A DNA stretch of 64,000 bases from Bog-756 sp963845485 (GTDB taxonomy: Bacteria; Actinomycetota; Acidimicrobiia; Acidimicrobiales; RAAP-2). The notes below the pieces were generated by a model. That model saw only the letters and a list, made by a program, of their open reading frames with translations. It did no database searches and had not been told where the DNA came from. This document shows positions 18,460-27,952 of the stretch, piece after piece; position 1 is the stretch's first letter; each line of letters starts with the position of its first letter. The stretch is from contig CAWJSI010000017.1 in assembly GCA_963845485.1 (NCBI GenBank), positions 124,001-188,000 of the forward strand, in the 5' to 3' direction. The translations under genes were made by a program, and so were the position numbers.

Positions 18460-19125
18460 ATGCCTGATGTGGCCGCCTTCGATTTCGACGGGACCCTGAC
18501 CGACGGGGGAAGCGTCCTCAACTTCCTTGTGGCCCTGCGTGGACTGCGCACGGTGGTCGAGGCCACCGCCGTGCTGTCCCTCCGCCTTGCCCACGGCGCC
18601 GCCGTGGGTGGCTCCGCGGCCGACGAGACCAAAGAGATGCTGTTCCGCCGAACCCTCGGTGGGGTGGCTGCGTCACGGGTGGACGAGGTCTCGGACCGCT
18701 TCGTCCGGCACCACCTCGCCCGCCACCTCCGCGCCGACGTGCGGGCCCGATTCGACTGGCACCGCGACCGGGGTGACCGTCTGGTCATCGTGTCGGCGTC
18801 ACCGGAGGTCTATGTCCGGGTGGCCGGGACCCTCCTCGGTGCCGACGGTGTCGTGGCCACCCGGTTGGCCGTGGACGGCGACGGCCTGCTCACCGGTGGC
18901 TACGAGGGAGCCAACTGCAGGGGCGAGGAGAAAGTGCGCCGCCTGCGGGCGTGGATGGACGCCAGCGGGTCCGACCCCGAGCGGCTGTGGGCCTACGGCA
19001 ACAGCCGCGGCGATCTGCGCATGCTGCGAGCCGCCGACGTCGGGGTGAATGTGGGACGGCTGGGACGGTTGGGCCGACTCCGGGAGTTCGCCCTGCTCGA
19101 CACGGCGGGTCTGGCCCAGGACTGA
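18460..19125 (+). CDS. HAD-IB family phosphatase (SerB-like)
   Basis: 221 residues with all HAD motifs: DFDGTLTDGGS with nucleophile D8 and acid/base D10, VIVSASPEVYV (motif II serine), lysine in GEEKVRRLRAW, and AYGNSRGDLRML (motif IV acid). The helical cap between motifs I and II (about 30-100) is the C1 cap of subfamily IB, which includes phosphoserine phosphatase and the lysophospholipid phosphatase-like proteins. The substrate cannot be told. ATG 18460 begins at MPDVAAFDFDG. It is downstream of the crotonase gene and convergent with the large membrane protein. Confidence 0.83.
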   Translation: MPDVAAFDFDGTLTDGGSVLNFLVALRGLRTVVEATAVLSLRLAHGAAVGGSAADETKEMLFRRTLGGVAASRVDEVSDRFVRHHLARHLRADVRARFDWHRDRGDRLVIVSASPEVYVRVAGTLLGADGVVATRLAVDGDGLLTGGYEGANCRGEEKVRRLRAWMDASGSDPERLWAYGNSRGDLRMLRAADVGVNVGRLGRLGRLREFALLDTAGLAQD

Positions 19126-19189
19126 GCAGCCACCAGCTCCGGGCTCGGGAGTGCTCCGGCCATGGCCGTGCATCATGGGTCCCACCGGT

Positions 19190-21934
19190 TCAGAGGTACT
19201 CCTTCTTCCTCATCCACACGAGGACGAACCAGCCCCAGATCGGAGGCAGGTAGGCCGTGAACAGCCGTTGGACGAAGACCGCGGCCACGGCATCGGTCTC
19301 GTTGATGCCTGCCGCGGTGAGGCCGAGGATCATGCCTGCCTCGACCACGCCCATTCCGCCCGGGACCGGCGAGACACCGCCGAGCATTGATCCGAGGGTG
19401 AGCACCACGATGAGCGTGGCGAGGTCGAGCCGCTGGCCGAAGGCGTGCAGCGCCGTACCGAGGGCCAGGGCCACGAATATCTGGGCGGCGATACTGCCCC
19501 CGAAGATCTCCACGAGGTTACGGGGGTGGCCGGCCAGGATCTTCAGGTGCGCCCAGACTTCGGACGCCTTGGGCCGGAGCTTGGCTGCGGCCAGGCGACG
19601 CCAGCGAGGGACGGCGAAGACGAGTCCGAGTGCCACCCCCACCACGACCACGGCTATCACGATGAGCCAGACCAGATTGGAACTGGACGAGCTCGAGTCG
19701 CTGGGGGGCGTGTCGTCGAAGTGCAGGTTGCCGATGGCCAGAGGCAGTGCGATGAGGAACAGCACGCCTTTGACGATCCAGCTGGCCGTACTGGCCAGCA
19801 CGCCCGAGCTCACCGCCACCGTCGGGGTGTACCCCTCCTGCTGGAAGAACCGAACCCTGGTACCCAGCACCGCCATCGACCCGCCGGCCAGGGCCACGAA
19901 CGTGTCCGAGAGCTCGAGGGCCACGGTGCGGCCGTAGGGCAGGGGGTCGGTGACCGAGCCGACGGTGGTGACGGCAATGGCCGGATAGGCGGCCTGGGCC
20001 AGCACGAAGGTGACCGCCACCCAACCCCACGCAGCCCCAGTGATGGTGCTCCACGACTTCCCGACGTTGATGAGTACACCGATCAGGGCCCACCCGCCGA
20101 TCAGCGTTCCGGCGACCAGGGCCAAGGTCACCCAGCTGATCCGACGGGGTTCGATGAGCTTGGGCACCTCGACCGTGACGGCTTCGGCACCCTGCTCGCG
20201 CAGTTCCTTGAGGAGCACCTTTTTGCCGCGCAGGCTCCGCGAGGCCACCGGATCGAGCGCCGACCGCTGTAGAAAGGGAAGCGCCCGCTCCACCATCTCG
20301 GCCGGGAGGCACCGGACGGCCGATGCGACGACCCGTTCGGGCCCTGCCACGACCGACAGCGCGGCCAGGGTGGCGGCGGTGTCCCGGTCCAGCTGATCGA
20401 CCGAGGCCACCGTCGAGGCGGTCCGGAAGTCGACGAACCCTGCTGCGTCATCATCGTCGACCACGATGGTCTCGACTGAGAGGGCACCGTGAGCGATCCG
20501 CGCCGACCGAAGGATGAGTAGTTGGCCAAGGACCTGGTCGAGAGCCGTGTCGCTCAGGATCGGTCGGGGATCCCCAGCCTCGTCGGCTTCGGTGACGGTG
20601 TCGGTGGTGCCGTCGTCCGCCGCAGTGGTGCCGGCCTCGGGTGTGGTTCCCTCCTCGGTGGCGAGGGCATCGTCGGCACTGACATTCGGTCCCTCGGCTG
20701 TGGGTGCCGGCAGGACAAACGAGGCGAATGCAGAGAGCGGACTCCCGGTGGGAGGACGGGTGACGAAGAGCGCGTCCCGGGCCGGCCCGGCCGGACCGGC
20801 GGCGATGACCTCAGGCGCACGGACCCCGGCCCGATCGGCCATGAGGGTGAGGTAGGCCTCGTGTTCGACCTGCTGACGCCGGGTGAGGGCCAACGTGGGC
20901 CCGGAGTCTCGATAGAAGAGGAACCGCATCGTCTTGGCCAACAACTGGGCGTCGGCGGCGTCCCGACCGTAGACCGACACATCGACCCGGGCTCCGTCGA
21001 CCGTCCCGCCGAAGCGGCCCACACCCCACTCCTGTTTGGGTGCGGCCGCCACATCCACGAGGTTCATTCCGAGGTCACCCAGCAGCAGCTCCACCTCTTC
21101 GGTAGAGGGGAGCCCGAGGGGCGATCCGAAGATGAGGTGGACGATGGCCGTCATCCCCCAGCCCACGGCCAGACTGGCCAGGACCGAGACCGGAAGCCCC
21201 GAGCCGTTGACGACAGCGGCCACGGCGAGGAGCCCGATGGCCGCCTCCAACAAGAGCTGGAGCCATCGGCTGAAGTACGGCAGTGCCGCGGTGACCACCC
21301 CCACCGTGGCGGCCACCCGGGCCACGGGGAAGGCCAGATCGACATGGGTGTAACCCGAGGCCGGCGGCCGGCCACCGTCGGTGCCGAGCACGACGGCGGA
21401 GATGATGCAGAGCATCCAGGCCGCCAGGCCCGACACGGCGATGTCCCGGATGGCCGAGAGCTTCCGGGACACGAGCGTCATCACCGCGATCACGGCGATC
21501 ACCCCGACCGAGGCGATCCACCAGATCGACGAGATCAACCAGCGGACCCCGTTGGGGGGCGACCCGAGGGTGGTGGCGACAGTGTGCTCGAGCCCCGAGT
21601 TGGTCTTGGTGGCCAACCAGCAGACCGCCAACGCCACGACGGCCAGGCCGAGTTTGACCGCATCGGAGCCGCGCCGACGGGTCTGACCGTCGCCTACCGG
21701 AGCAAAGACTATGGCCCGCCAGCGGCTCCCCCGCTTTCGCCTCGGATAGTCCGTTCCGTCACCAGTGAGAACATCTCCGGTCGCCAGAGCCGGATCAGCG
21801 CGGCCGTGGAACCCGACGTGCCGATGGTGTCGATCTGCCTCCGGTGCGTCACCCGGCTGAGGGGAATCGACCGCCACGCTCCCCTCCCCCACCTCCGGGG
21901 TGGGCCCATCCTGGTCCTCGGGGCCGCGGCTCAT
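19190..21934 (-). CDS. large membrane protein: kinase-like segment fused to a flippase-like (LPG-synthase transmembrane, UPF0104) domain
   Basis: 914 residues. After a polar ~75-residue tail come about six membrane helices (roughly 90-265). A soluble stretch (about 280-590) follows, with kinase-like features such as HEAYLTLMADRAG, a HGALSVETIVVDDDDAAGFVDF segment that resembles a degenerate HxD...DFG loop, and an Ala/Glu/Thr-rich insert. The C-terminal ~300 residues contain seven or eight helices with the flippase-like hallmarks PVPGGMGVVEAG (GG(L/M)G-E) and NETDAVAAVFVQRLFTAYLPPIWG. The HGALSVETI site lacks the usual catalytic aspartate (HxDxxxxN), so the segment may bind rather than phosphorylate. 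Related architectures occur in actinobacteria; substrate and role are unknown, and lipid or glycolipid translocation is inferred from the C-terminal domain only. Confidence 0.72.
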   Translation of the reverse strand: MSRGPEDQDGPTPEVGEGSVAVDSPQPGDAPEADRHHRHVGFHGRADPALATGDVLTGDGTDYPRRKRGSRWRAIVFAPVGDGQTRRRGSDAVKLGLAVVALAVCWLATKTNSGLEHTVATTLGSPPNGVRWLISSIWWIASVGVIAVIAVMTLVSRKLSAIRDIAVSGLAAWMLCIISAVVLGTDGGRPPASGYTHVDLAFPVARVAATVGVVTAALPYFSRWLQLLLEAAIGLLAVAAVVNGSGLPVSVLASLAVGWGMTAIVHLIFGSPLGLPSTEEVELLLGDLGMNLVDVAAAPKQEWGVGRFGGTVDGARVDVSVYGRDAADAQLLAKTMRFLFYRDSGPTLALTRRQQVEHEAYLTLMADRAGVRAPEVIAAGPAGPARDALFVTRPPTGSPLSAFASFVLPAPTAEGPNVSADDALATEEGTTPEAGTTAADDGTTDTVTEADEAGDPRPILSDTALDQVLGQLLILRSARIAHGALSVETIVVDDDDAAGFVDFRTASTVASVDQLDRDTAATLAALSVVAGPERVVASAVRCLPAEMVERALPFLQRSALDPVASRSLRGKKVLLKELREQGAEAVTVEVPKLIEPRRISWVTLALVAGTLIGGWALIGVLINVGKSWSTITGAAWGWVAVTFVLAQAAYPAIAVTTVGSVTDPLPYGRTVALELSDTFVALAGGSMAVLGTRVRFFQQEGYTPTVAVSSGVLASTASWIVKGVLFLIALPLAIGNLHFDDTPPSDSSSSSSNLVWLIVIAVVVVGVALGLVFAVPRWRRLAAAKLRPKASEVWAHLKILAGHPRNLVEIFGGSIAAQIFVALALGTALHAFGQRLDLATLIVVLTLGSMLGGVSPVPGGMGVVEAGMILGLTAAGINETDAVAAVFVQRLFTAYLPPIWGWFVLVWMRKKEYL

Positions 21935-22048
21935 TGCATCCAGAACACTAGGAGGTGGTCGTGGCCACTTCGGCCATCGTCAGATCCGGCTAGGGAGGTC
22001 GGTATGCCGGCTCCCACCGGACCCAAACGGTCCTCTTGCGCTGCGGGC

Positions 22049-24097
22049 TTACCCGGCACCCGAGCCCGCGAAGAGGGCGTCCCCAAAGGTGAAGATGCCG
22101 CCGTCAGAGGCGACCAACCAGTAGCCATGGCCGTCCGGGGTTGGGGTCATGCCGACCACCGGTTTCACCAGGGACAGGTTCCCGGTCGACCCGTAGAAGG
22201 AGGCGTCCCCGAAGGTGAAGATGCCGCCGTCGGAGGCCACCATCCAGTACCCGCCGCCGTCCCCTGACGTTGCCATGCCGACGACCGGACGGTTGAGATG
22301 CATATTGCCGGTCGATCCGTAGAAGGAGGCGTCACCGAACGAGAAGATGCCGCCGTCAGAGGCGACCAACCAGTAGCCATGGCCATCAGGGGTGGCCGCC
22401 ATGCCCACCACCGGCTGGTTGAGGTGGATATTGCCGGTTGAGCCATAGAACGAGGCATCTCCGAAGGTGAAGATGCCGCCGTCAGAGGCCACCTCCCAGT
22501 ACCCTCCGCCGTCAGGCGTGGCGGCCAGACCGACGATGGGCTTGTTCAGGTGAGACCCGCCCATCGACCCGTAGAACGAGGCGTCCCCGTAGCTGAATAT
22601 TCCACCGTCGGTGGCCACCATCCAATAGCCGCCTCCGTCATGGGTCGCCGCCATCCCGACGACGGGCCGGTTGAGAGCCGTGCCCGCCGCCGACCCGAGG
22701 AACGTGGCATCCCCGAACGCGTTGATGGCGCCGTTCGCGCCAGCCAGCCAATAGCCCTGACCGTCTGCGGTATGGGCCATAGCCACCGCCGGGCTGCCGA
22801 GCGTCGTCGCCGTCGTGAACCAGTCCGACTTGAGCCCGAGCGCTCCGGCGAAGGCGTCTCCGGTCAGCGAGACGTTCTGGTTGGAGCCGATCAGGGTCAT
22901 GGACGTGACCCGTCCCCCGAAGTCCCCGTCGCCGTTGCGTCCACTGATGCTGATCGACTGCAGCACACCGAGCTGTGGCCAAGTGGCGTCGATGGTCGAC
23001 ACCGGGACGGTGGCCGTCCAGTTGTGATTGGGGTTGCAGGCTCCTTGGACGCACACGGAGTCGCCGGCGTCGGGCACCCCTGGAAAGGCTCCGGGGTTGG
23101 TGTAACCACCTGTCGACGCCGAGTACTGGGTGGCGGCGATGGCACCGCCGGGGAACTCCATGACCTGCCCGACCGTGTCGGCCGCGGCCAAATTGGTGAT
23201 GGCATTCTCGTTCAGTGTGCCCCGGTAGGTCTGGCAGGCCAGGTCACAGGTATCGGCGTAGCCGCCGTAGGAGTCCGGGCTGGCCATCACGTAGGAGCGG
23301 ACCGCCACCGCTTGGGCCTCGAGCTCTTGAAATCCCCAGGGCTGGCCCTGGGGGCCGGCACCACCGAGTGTGCCCCATCCCGCCGACGACTCGCTCGGAA
23401 CCACGTCGGCGACGTACTGCTCCAGGGGCACGGTGTTAACGGTGCGGGCGGCTCCATTGGAGTTGTACTCGGCGGTGATGGTGCCGTGCACGGTGACACT
23501 GGTTGGACCCAGACAGAGGATGAGGGTCGAGTTGGGGTCAGTGGCGACGGCCGGATTGGCAACCGAGGGGATGACAACCTGATTCCAGGGTCCCGCGCAC
23601 GACGGACCCAGTGAGACCTGCCACGTCGATCCGGGCTCCTGGGTCAGCTCGGCCGACTGGCCGGCCTGGAAGCCCATCCCTGCCACGGTAAATGCCGATC
23701 CGGAAGTGACGATGATGTTGTTCCCGTCGTTCTCGGTCATGTCCACCTTTACCGGATAGGCGTCCTGGGGGCCGGACAGACCAGCCAGACTCGTCCCTCC
23801 GTAGTAGGTCCCGAGGATGGACGGGTAACCGGTTTGGGCCAGGGCGTAACCCAGAGCGCCCCACTGCCCCATCCCGTGACCATGGCCGTACCCGTGCCCG
23901 ACGATGGTCACCGACGAGGACGGGTAGGCCGAGGCCGGTGACGAGAGAGTCGCCACTGCCGCCGATGAGAAGGCCAGCGCCACCACGGCGACCACGAGCG
24001 GACGGATACGTGTCCCACCGCCTTGGCGGCGGGGGGACCTTCTCTGTTGTCTGCCCCCTATGGGTCGCTCTGGTCTCACCTGCACCTCGACTGGCAC
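22049..24097 (-). CDS. secreted SpoIID/LytB-domain protein with six C-terminal 42-residue repeats
   Basis: 682 residues. A basic N terminus is followed by a signal peptide (about 30-57, cleavage near SPASA/YPSS). The SpoIID-type domain then spans about 60-400 (VGHGYGHGHGMGQWG at 67-80, VPLEQYVADVVPSE, AVRSYVMASP, TYRGT). SpoIID proteins are lytic transglycosylase-related peptidoglycan enzymes. From residue ~437 six tandem repeats of 42 residues follow (consensus VVGMAATPDGGGYWxVASDGGIF and then SFGDASFYGSTGNxHLNxP). The same module ends the neighbouring gene. The start is a GTG; nearby in-frame GTGs make it uncertain by up to ~7 residues. Likely a cell-surface protein. Confidence 0.78.
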   Translation of the reverse strand: MPVEVQVRPERPIGGRQQRRSPRRQGGGTRIRPLVVAVVALAFSSAAVATLSSPASAYPSSSVTIVGHGYGHGHGMGQWGALGYALAQTGYPSILGTYYGGTSLAGLSGPQDAYPVKVDMTENDGNNIIVTSGSAFTVAGMGFQAGQSAELTQEPGSTWQVSLGPSCAGPWNQVVIPSVANPAVATDPNSTLILCLGPTSVTVHGTITAEYNSNGAARTVNTVPLEQYVADVVPSESSAGWGTLGGAGPQGQPWGFQELEAQAVAVRSYVMASPDSYGGYADTCDLACQTYRGTLNENAITNLAAADTVGQVMEFPGGAIAATQYSASTGGYTNPGAFPGVPDAGDSVCVQGACNPNHNWTATVPVSTIDATWPQLGVLQSISISGRNGDGDFGGRVTSMTLIGSNQNVSLTGDAFAGALGLKSDWFTTATTLGSPAVAMAHTADGQGYWLAGANGAINAFGDATFLGSAAGTALNRPVVGMAATHDGGGYWMVATDGGIFSYGDASFYGSMGGSHLNKPIVGLAATPDGGGYWEVASDGGIFTFGDASFYGSTGNIHLNQPVVGMAATPDGHGYWLVASDGGIFSFGDASFYGSTGNMHLNRPVVGMATSGDGGGYWMVASDGGIFTFGDASFYGSTGNLSLVKPVVGMTPTPDGHGYWLVASDGGIFTFGDALFAGSGAG
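22052..22789 (-). repeat. six tandem 126-bp coding repeats
   Basis: In-frame repeats with a period of 126 bp (42 codons). For example, GAAGATGCCG on the plus strand recurs at 22091 and 22217. They encode a Gly/aromatic-rich unit that looks like a small beta-propeller or beta-helix blade. The first unit (near 22789) is the most diverged (LAGANGAINAFGDATFLGS). The copies are more alike to each other than chance drift would leave, pointing to recombination or gene conversion. Confidence 0.85.
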
Positions 24098-24239
24098 AGT
24101 AGCGCCGGAGCCACTGCCCGGTCCTTGTCACCACACGAATGCCTTTCGGCAGTCACCACTCGACAGATCCCTTCCTTCTGACACCTTCGAATCCAGGTAT
24201 TCCGCCAGAATCGCCCGGATCGGCGTAACCTCCCCGGAG

Positions 24240-24269
24240 CCGCCGGCGGTCCGCTAGGACCACCGGCGG
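24240..24269 (-). terminator. hairpin terminator after the FG-GAP repeat protein
   Basis: CCGCCGGCGGTCC pairs with GGACCACCGGCGG (13 positions, one mismatch) around the loop GCTA. It starts 6 bases past the stop codon at 24275 on the minus strand, so it should end transcription of the propeller gene before the SpoIID-type gene. There is no T tract. The remaining ~140 bp to the next start contain no gene. Confidence 0.6.
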
Positions 24270-24274
24270 TGGAT

Positions 24275-26620
24275 TCAGTCCGTACCGAGCTGGGCAGCGA
24301 AGATCCCGGGCACCGACCCGTCGAACTGAGCCGAGCCGAAGGCGAAGATCCCGCCGTCTGATGCTGACATCCAGTAGCCGCTTCCGTTGGGCACCGAGGT
24401 CATGCCGACCACCGGTTGGGCCAGTCGGATGCCGCCGGTCGATCCGTAGAAGGGCGCATTCCCGAAGGAGAAGATGCCCCCGTCGGACGCCACCATCCAG
24501 TAGCCCCCGTTGTGGTTGGAGGCCATCCCTACGATCGGTTGGTTGAGATGGATATTGCCGGTCGATCCGTGGAAGGCGGCGTCCCCGAAGGAGAAGATGC
24601 CGCCGTCGGTAGCCACCAACCAGTAGCCACCGCCGTCGGGGGTGGCCGCCATGCCGACCACCGGTCGGTTCAGGTGGATATTGCCGGTCGAGCCATGGAA
24701 GGCGGCGTCCCCGAAGGAGAAGATGCCCCCATCGGATGCCACCATCCAGTAGCCGCCACCGCTTGGGGTGGACGCCATACCGACGATGGGCCTGTTCAGC
24801 GCGATGTTCCCGGTCGATCCGTGGAAGGTTGCGTCACCGAAGGAGAAGACGCCACCGTCGGAGGCCACCTCCCAGTAGCCCTTGCCGTCCCGAGTCGAGG
24901 CGATGCCCACGATGGGACGGTTGAGATGGGACCCACCCATCGAGCCGTAGAAGCCGGCATTGCCGAAGGTGAAGATGCCCCCGTCGGAGGCCACCTCCCA
25001 GTAACCGCCCCCGTCCGGGGTGGAGGCGATGCCCACCACGGGCTGATTCAGGTGTCCGGGTACCGGCTGGGTCAGGGTGCCGGTCAGCTGGGCGTTCTGG
25101 TGGAACTGCGGCCAGGACCTGCGGCCGAGTGAGTGGCCGGCAGAACCGTTGACCTCGTAGTGCTGGATGACACCGGCGTTGGAGCCGCTGTATCCGGCGA
25201 TGGTGATCCCGATGGTTCCGTTGGGGTCGGTGGTGACGAGCGGCGAGTTCTGGAGGCCCACTGCCTGGGTTCCGTTGGCACCGGACCCGAGAATGGCCAC
25301 CACCTGAGCGCTGCGGCCGTCATAGATGACCAGGCCGCCGGTGGTCGGCACCAACACGTCGTTGTACCCCGCTCCGGTCAGATCGGCGGTGACCACGCCG
25401 CCGATGATCCTTCCCGAGGTGGCCTGGGGCCATCCGGGCATGGGCGCACCATTGGAGCCGTTCAACGCGTAGACGAGTCCACCTGATCCGGTGTCGACCC
25501 CTTCCACGACCTGGACGTTGCCGTCACCTTCGAGGTCGCCGATGGCCGGGCTCGAGATGGTGTTGCCCCCGAGGTTGGTCCGCCATGCGATATTGCAGTG
25601 GGCGTCCGAGGCGAACAGGGTGTTGGTATCTGAGGCACCCGAGTAGAACGATCCGGTCCCGAAGGCGATGCCGACCTGCCCACCGGTGAGGAAGTTGCCG
25701 ACCGCCGGAGACGAGTCCACCGTCTGGTTGGTGTCGTGGTCGCAGATCAGGTTGCCGCCGGCACCGAGTACCCGTAGGTGCCCACCGGCCGTGTAGTTGA
25801 CGCCGTAGGCCAGCCCCGGTGACGAGTCGCCACCTTCCACGATCTCGGTCTGCCCGTTGCCGTAGAGGTCAGCAAGGGACGGCGTGGAGAAACTGCTATC
25901 CGCCGTGAAGAAGGGCCAGCCCGGCAGCGTGGCCCCGTTGGCTGCGTTCAAGGCGTACTGGTTCTGCCCGAGCGAGGGAGCCACTACAGCCTGCACCCCG
26001 TTCAGGACACCGACCGCCGGCGAGGCCTGCACTCCATGCTGGCCGTTCAGGTCCGGTGCGCCGACGTGCCAGATCTGCCCGCCGGAGTTGTTGAAGCCGT
26101 AGTAACCGCCCACAGTCGACTGGGCGGCGTTGCCGGCGTCGACGAAGACGTTGTCCGTACCCGAGCCATTGGCCATGGCTGAGGGTGTGGCGTCGACGGG
26201 TGCCCCGGTGTGGGCGGGCCAACCGGGTGTGGTGGACCCGTTGGCGAGGTGAAAGGCCCAGACGTTTCCGGCTCGATCACCTACGACCACCGACGGCCCA
26301 CCACCATCCAAAGTGGCTTCGGTGGGTGAGCTCTGGGCGATGGGGTTCCCGGTGTCGGCGACGATCTGCTGCCACTGCAGCGAGGTGGCGAGCGAGGCAT
26401 GGGCCACGGGTGCCGCCCCGGCTGGAGAGGACAGTCCGGCGGTGAGGGGAGCCCCGAGGACCAAAAGGGCTGTGGTCAGACCGACCACGATGGTCGTTCC
26501 CCGGGAGGAGCGACCACCCCTCCTGGCGCGAGCATGCGGGTCTACGTCGGTACGATCGTTTCGGACCTGCGTTTGCATTTCGTCCCCGAATCCATCGTCG
26601 ATGTTGCGACCTACCTGCAT
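24275..26620 (-). CDS. secreted FG-GAP/VCBS beta-propeller protein with the same C-terminal 42-residue repeats
   Basis: About 781 residues. ATG 26620 is chosen because AGGAG lies 7 bases upstream; the frame opens 17 codons earlier. A Tat-free signal segment (TTIVVGLTTALLVLG, then SSPAGAAPVAH) follows a basic stretch. Residues ~85-520 hold integrin-like propeller repeats (DLYGNGQTEIVEGGD, DLEGDGNVQVVEGVD, DLTGAGYNDVLVPTTGG: Asp-x-Asn/Asp-Gly calcium-type loops). The last ~254 residues are six copies of the 42-residue repeat also found in the downstream SpoIID-type protein. Function is probably surface adhesion or binding, inferred from architecture. It is separated from the downstream gene by a hairpin. 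Confidence 0.75.
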   Translation of the reverse strand: MQVGRNIDDGFGDEMQTQVRNDRTDVDPHARARRGGRSSRGTTIVVGLTTALLVLGAPLTAGLSSPAGAAPVAHASLATSLQWQQIVADTGNPIAQSSPTEATLDGGGPSVVVGDRAGNVWAFHLANGSTTPGWPAHTGAPVDATPSAMANGSGTDNVFVDAGNAAQSTVGGYYGFNNSGGQIWHVGAPDLNGQHGVQASPAVGVLNGVQAVVAPSLGQNQYALNAANGATLPGWPFFTADSSFSTPSLADLYGNGQTEIVEGGDSSPGLAYGVNYTAGGHLRVLGAGGNLICDHDTNQTVDSSPAVGNFLTGGQVGIAFGTGSFYSGASDTNTLFASDAHCNIAWRTNLGGNTISSPAIGDLEGDGNVQVVEGVDTGSGGLVYALNGSNGAPMPGWPQATSGRIIGGVVTADLTGAGYNDVLVPTTGGLVIYDGRSAQVVAILGSGANGTQAVGLQNSPLVTTDPNGTIGITIAGYSGSNAGVIQHYEVNGSAGHSLGRRSWPQFHQNAQLTGTLTQPVPGHLNQPVVGIASTPDGGGYWEVASDGGIFTFGNAGFYGSMGGSHLNRPIVGIASTRDGKGYWEVASDGGVFSFGDATFHGSTGNIALNRPIVGMASTPSGGGYWMVASDGGIFSFGDAAFHGSTGNIHLNRPVVGMAATPDGGGYWLVATDGGIFSFGDAAFHGSTGNIHLNQPIVGMASNHNGGYWMVASDGGIFSFGNAPFYGSTGGIRLAQPVVGMTSVPNGSGYWMSASDGGIFAFGSAQFDGSVPGIFAAQLGTD
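24278..25039 (-). repeat. six tandem ~126-bp coding repeats, second block
   Basis: Six in-frame units, five of 42 residues and one of 41 (one codon lost in IVGMASNHNGGYW). The last is extended into the C terminus. The unit consensus is the same as in the block at 22052-22789, including GSMGGSHLN(K/R)PIVG, which follows the first full unit in both proteins. The last unit has drifted (SGYWMSASDGGIFAFGSAQFDG). Confidence 0.85.
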
Positions 26621-26847
26621 TCGATCACTCCTCATACGGTCTGGTCCTACCTGGTGCAGCACTCCACCCATTGGTCCGAAGGGCCCCGGCCGACCCTGTC
26701 GGCCTTTCGGGCAGGGCAGGATCAGGCTCCTTTAGGTGCTTGGACTCCCTTAGGTATCGGGCCGATGACCGGCCAACTGAACCGAAACCTTGCCAGCGGC
26801 CCTAATCACCGGCATCCACCAGGTTCTCTGTCGAAACGTCCTGGTCC

Positions 26848-27945
26848 TCAGGCCGCGCAGGCCGCGTCGATGGCCGAGACGAAACCGGCCTGGACCCGGG
26901 GCAGCGCAAAGTTCGCCACCCGCTCAGCTGCCGCATCGGCGAGAACCACCCGGAGACGCTCGTCGGTGATCACCCGATCAATGGCCGCGGCCACCCGTGC
27001 CGGAGATTTGTCAGGGAGTACGAGTCCGGCCGCCTGCACCGTCTCGGGGACAGCCGTAGTGGCATAGGCCACGATGGGCAACCGGTGATACATCGCCTCC
27101 AGGAGCGGAACACAGAAGCCTTCGTGATTGGAGAGACAGCAGAAGATGTCGGCCGCCGCGTAGTAGGCGATCAGCTCTTCATGGGTCACCATTCCCGCCA
27201 TGTCGATCGCCTCGCTCAAGCCGAGTTCTTCGGCGAAGCGCGCGATGGCGACCGAGTAGTCATCGCTGATCGACCCCCCGACGACGTGGAGGCGGGCCTC
27301 GGGATCGTAGAGCTCACGATAGGTGGCGAGCGTCTTGATCAGGTCGTCTTGACCTTTGTGTGGCGACACCTTGCCCACAAAAAGGAGGTCCGCGCCGCCT
27401 GCGCTCTTTTGCTTGGCCAGCCGCTCGGCGAGCGCCGGATCCGGACCACCGGCAAAGCTCTCGAGATCGATGAGCAGCGGAAGGGTCGTCGTGGATCGGT
27501 ACCCGGCGGTCCGCAGCTCACTTTCGTTGAACTCGGAGTCGGCAATGGCGAACTCGGTAACCGTGGCTAGATCACGCAACTGGGCCCGACCCCAGCGGAC
27601 CTCCTCCCCCACCTCGGGCATCCATGCCTCGAGCAGATCGGCCGGTGTGATGTTGTGGTAGTTGACGAACTTTCGTTCGCTCCGCTCCCGGAAGATGTCG
27701 GCCACACCACTGCCGATCGAGAGCTGGTAGAGGAGCACCCGACCGTTGCTCGAGTGGTCGCCGAGTCGACTGACGGGCCGCCCGAAGTCGACACGGTCCG
27801 GTGAGGCGTTTCCGTAGAAGATGTCCGACTGGTAGCCCCGTGCCCGCAGCAGATCGCGCAGCTGCACGGTGTGACCGCCGATGGCGTCCCGACTCGCCAG
27901 TGTGGGAATGACCTGGTCGATCCGGTCGACGTGTTGACCTGTCAC
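26848..27945 (-). CDS. GT4-family glycosyltransferase
   Basis: 365 residues. Two Rossmann domains of the GT-B fold are visible; the C-terminal one has FVGKVSPHKGQDDLI, LHVVGG and the nucleotide-sugar segment NHEGFCVPLLEAMYHRLPIVAY (GT4 E-x7-E: the EGFxxPLLEAM motif). GTG 27945 is used because it starts 7 bases past the stop of the ATPase gene; the much longer open frame upstream overlaps that gene out of frame and is not coding. It is the last gene of a polysaccharide export operon (permease, ATPase, this), so it likely adds a sugar to the exported glycan. The sugar donor is unknown. Confidence 0.87.
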   Translation of the reverse strand: MTGQHVDRIDQVIPTLASRDAIGGHTVQLRDLLRARGYQSDIFYGNASPDRVDFGRPVSRLGDHSSNGRVLLYQLSIGSGVADIFRERSERKFVNYHNITPADLLEAWMPEVGEEVRWGRAQLRDLATVTEFAIADSEFNESELRTAGYRSTTTLPLLIDLESFAGGPDPALAERLAKQKSAGGADLLFVGKVSPHKGQDDLIKTLATYRELYDPEARLHVVGGSISDDYSVAIARFAEELGLSEAIDMAGMVTHEELIAYYAAADIFCCLSNHEGFCVPLLEAMYHRLPIVAYATTAVPETVQAAGLVLPDKSPARVAAAIDRVITDERLRVVLADAAAERVANFALPRVQAGFVSAIDAACAA

Positions 27946-27952
27946 CCGGCGA

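Noticed and set aside
20522..22267. 581-codon plus-strand frame
   Set aside because: Antisense of the 914-residue membrane protein, whose motifs and helices are clear.
22052..25039. Regularly spaced repeats as a CRISPR array
   Set aside because: The period is 126 bp with no short unique spacers, and both blocks stay in frame inside large genes.
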